Shown: positions 63,851-64,000 of the stretch, piece after piece
How the letters are laid out: each line of letters begins with the position of its first letter
Position numbering within the stretch: position 1 is the stretch's first letter
Assembly (NCBI GenBank): GCA_029339505.1
Contig: JAQISU010000041.1
Span: forward strand, 5,775,001-5,839,000
DNA length: 64,000 nt
Origin: Unio delphinus
Taxonomy: Eukaryota; Mollusca; Bivalvia; Unionida; Unionidae
Direction of reading: 5' to 3'
Made by a program: the position numbers and the translations under genes
Notes under the pieces: generated by a model
The model's input: only the letters and a program-made list of their open reading frames with translations
What the model was told of the DNA's origin: nothing
The model's database searches: none

Positions 63851-63990
63851 GTGCTGGAACATACCCCATGCTGTACAATGTACTGAACTACCCTGCAGGC
63901 AGCCTTCCATTGACGAAAGTGACCAGTGAGGATGTGCAGCGGCTGGAGAATTACCCCAGCAGGCGATACTTTGAGAAAAACATCAAGAAG
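63851..63990 (+). CDS. FAAH-like exon, YPMLYN-NYPAG region (last visible exon)
   Basis: The exon is 140 nt, between GTGTTTAG and GTAATA. With the carried G it reads GAGTYPMLYNVLNYPAGSLP, then LTKVTSEDVQRLENYPSRRY and FEKNIKK. The xxYxxLYNxLxxPAGxxPxTxVT block is one of the best-conserved C-terminal segments of FAAH. It ends in phase 0. The exon that should carry the final VGLPVGVQ-type segment and the stop lies beyond 64000. An imperfect tandem copy of this exon's 5' half sits immediately upstream (63750-63829). Confidence 0.95.
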
Positions 63991-64000
63991 GTAATATTTC

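Larger units (their letters stand above)
15927..63990 (+). other. FAAH-like serine amidase gene, internal ten-exon part
   Basis: This is a gene-level entry for the exons listed separately. Joined, they give one open frame of 1,039 nt (about 346 residues) of the amidase-signature family, closest to fatty-acid amide hydrolase 1. Known family members hydrolyse fatty-acid amides such as anandamide and oleamide to the acid plus amine, at endomembranes, with a Ser-Ser-Lys triad. Both serine motifs are present (SPGGSTGGE and DIGGSIR). The lysine lies in an exon I could not find between 1 and 15926. The visible part corresponds to roughly the last two thirds of a ~580-residue enzyme, without the final ~50 residues. 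Intron lengths are 403, 20218, 1084, 3419, 3350, 6495, 5238, 2180 and 4638 bp. Every junction keeps phase and no exon has a stop, so the gene looks intact over this stretch. Substrate preference is inferred from family only; a vitamin-D3-hydroxylase-associated-protein-like paralogue is the main alternative name. Confidence 0.93.

Overview
The window is animal nuclear DNA, AT-rich and dominated by introns. One protein-coding gene can be reconstructed with confidence: a fatty-acid amide hydrolase (FAAH)-like serine amidase on the + strand. Ten exons lie between 15927 and 63990. All ten have canonical AG/GT borders and all nine junctions agree in reading phase. Together they encode about 346 residues, from the catalytic Gly/Ser-rich loop to near the C-terminus. 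The 5' exons (including the catalytic-lysine exon), the promoter, the last exon and the poly(A) site are not visible here. The mixture of repeats (a tRNA-derived SINE with a GGCGTTAAACC-type 3' end and CAA tail, DIRS-type, pogo-like, hAT-like and Harbinger-like elements, huge minisatellites) fits a marine invertebrate, most likely a mollusc. That placement is inference. Layout: 1-8.4 kb is intergenic or upstream intron and holds a 3.8-kb TIR element (2890-6712, TAA target duplication) with a broken LINE and a SINE inside it, plus a 35-bp minisatellite. 8.4-15.4 kb is a 7-kb array of a 27-bp unit with a ~1.45-kb higher-order period. 15.9-16.6 kb carries the first two visible exons. The next intron is 20.2 kb and holds a 30-bp minisatellite split by a hAT-like insertion, a 39-bp minisatellite, a DIRS reverse-transcriptase relic, two almost identical 466-bp MITEs and an 89-bp dimeric satellite. 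36.8-45.1 kb has four exons, SINE copies and a 1.9-kb TIR element. 45.3-51.5 kb has a second, unrelated 39-bp array (3.8 kb) and 42-bp and ~27-bp arrays. 51.6-59.2 kb has three exons, a pogo-like element and a DIRS RNase H/tyrosine-recombinase relic. 59.9-61.7 kb has two more minisatellites; 62.5 kb has a short TIR element; 63.7-64.0 kb has the last visible exon, preceded by a tandem partial copy of itself. The encoded enzyme would be a membrane-associated Ser-Ser-Lys hydrolase of lipid amides. The remaining long open frames (up to 526 codons, on both strands) are by-products of tandem repeats whose unit length is a multiple of three and lacks stops; I do not regard them as genes. The most notable points are the number of unrelated minisatellite families in one gene's introns, the duplicated phase-compatible exon at 63.75 kb, and several insertions whose target sites can be read because they landed in tandem arrays.
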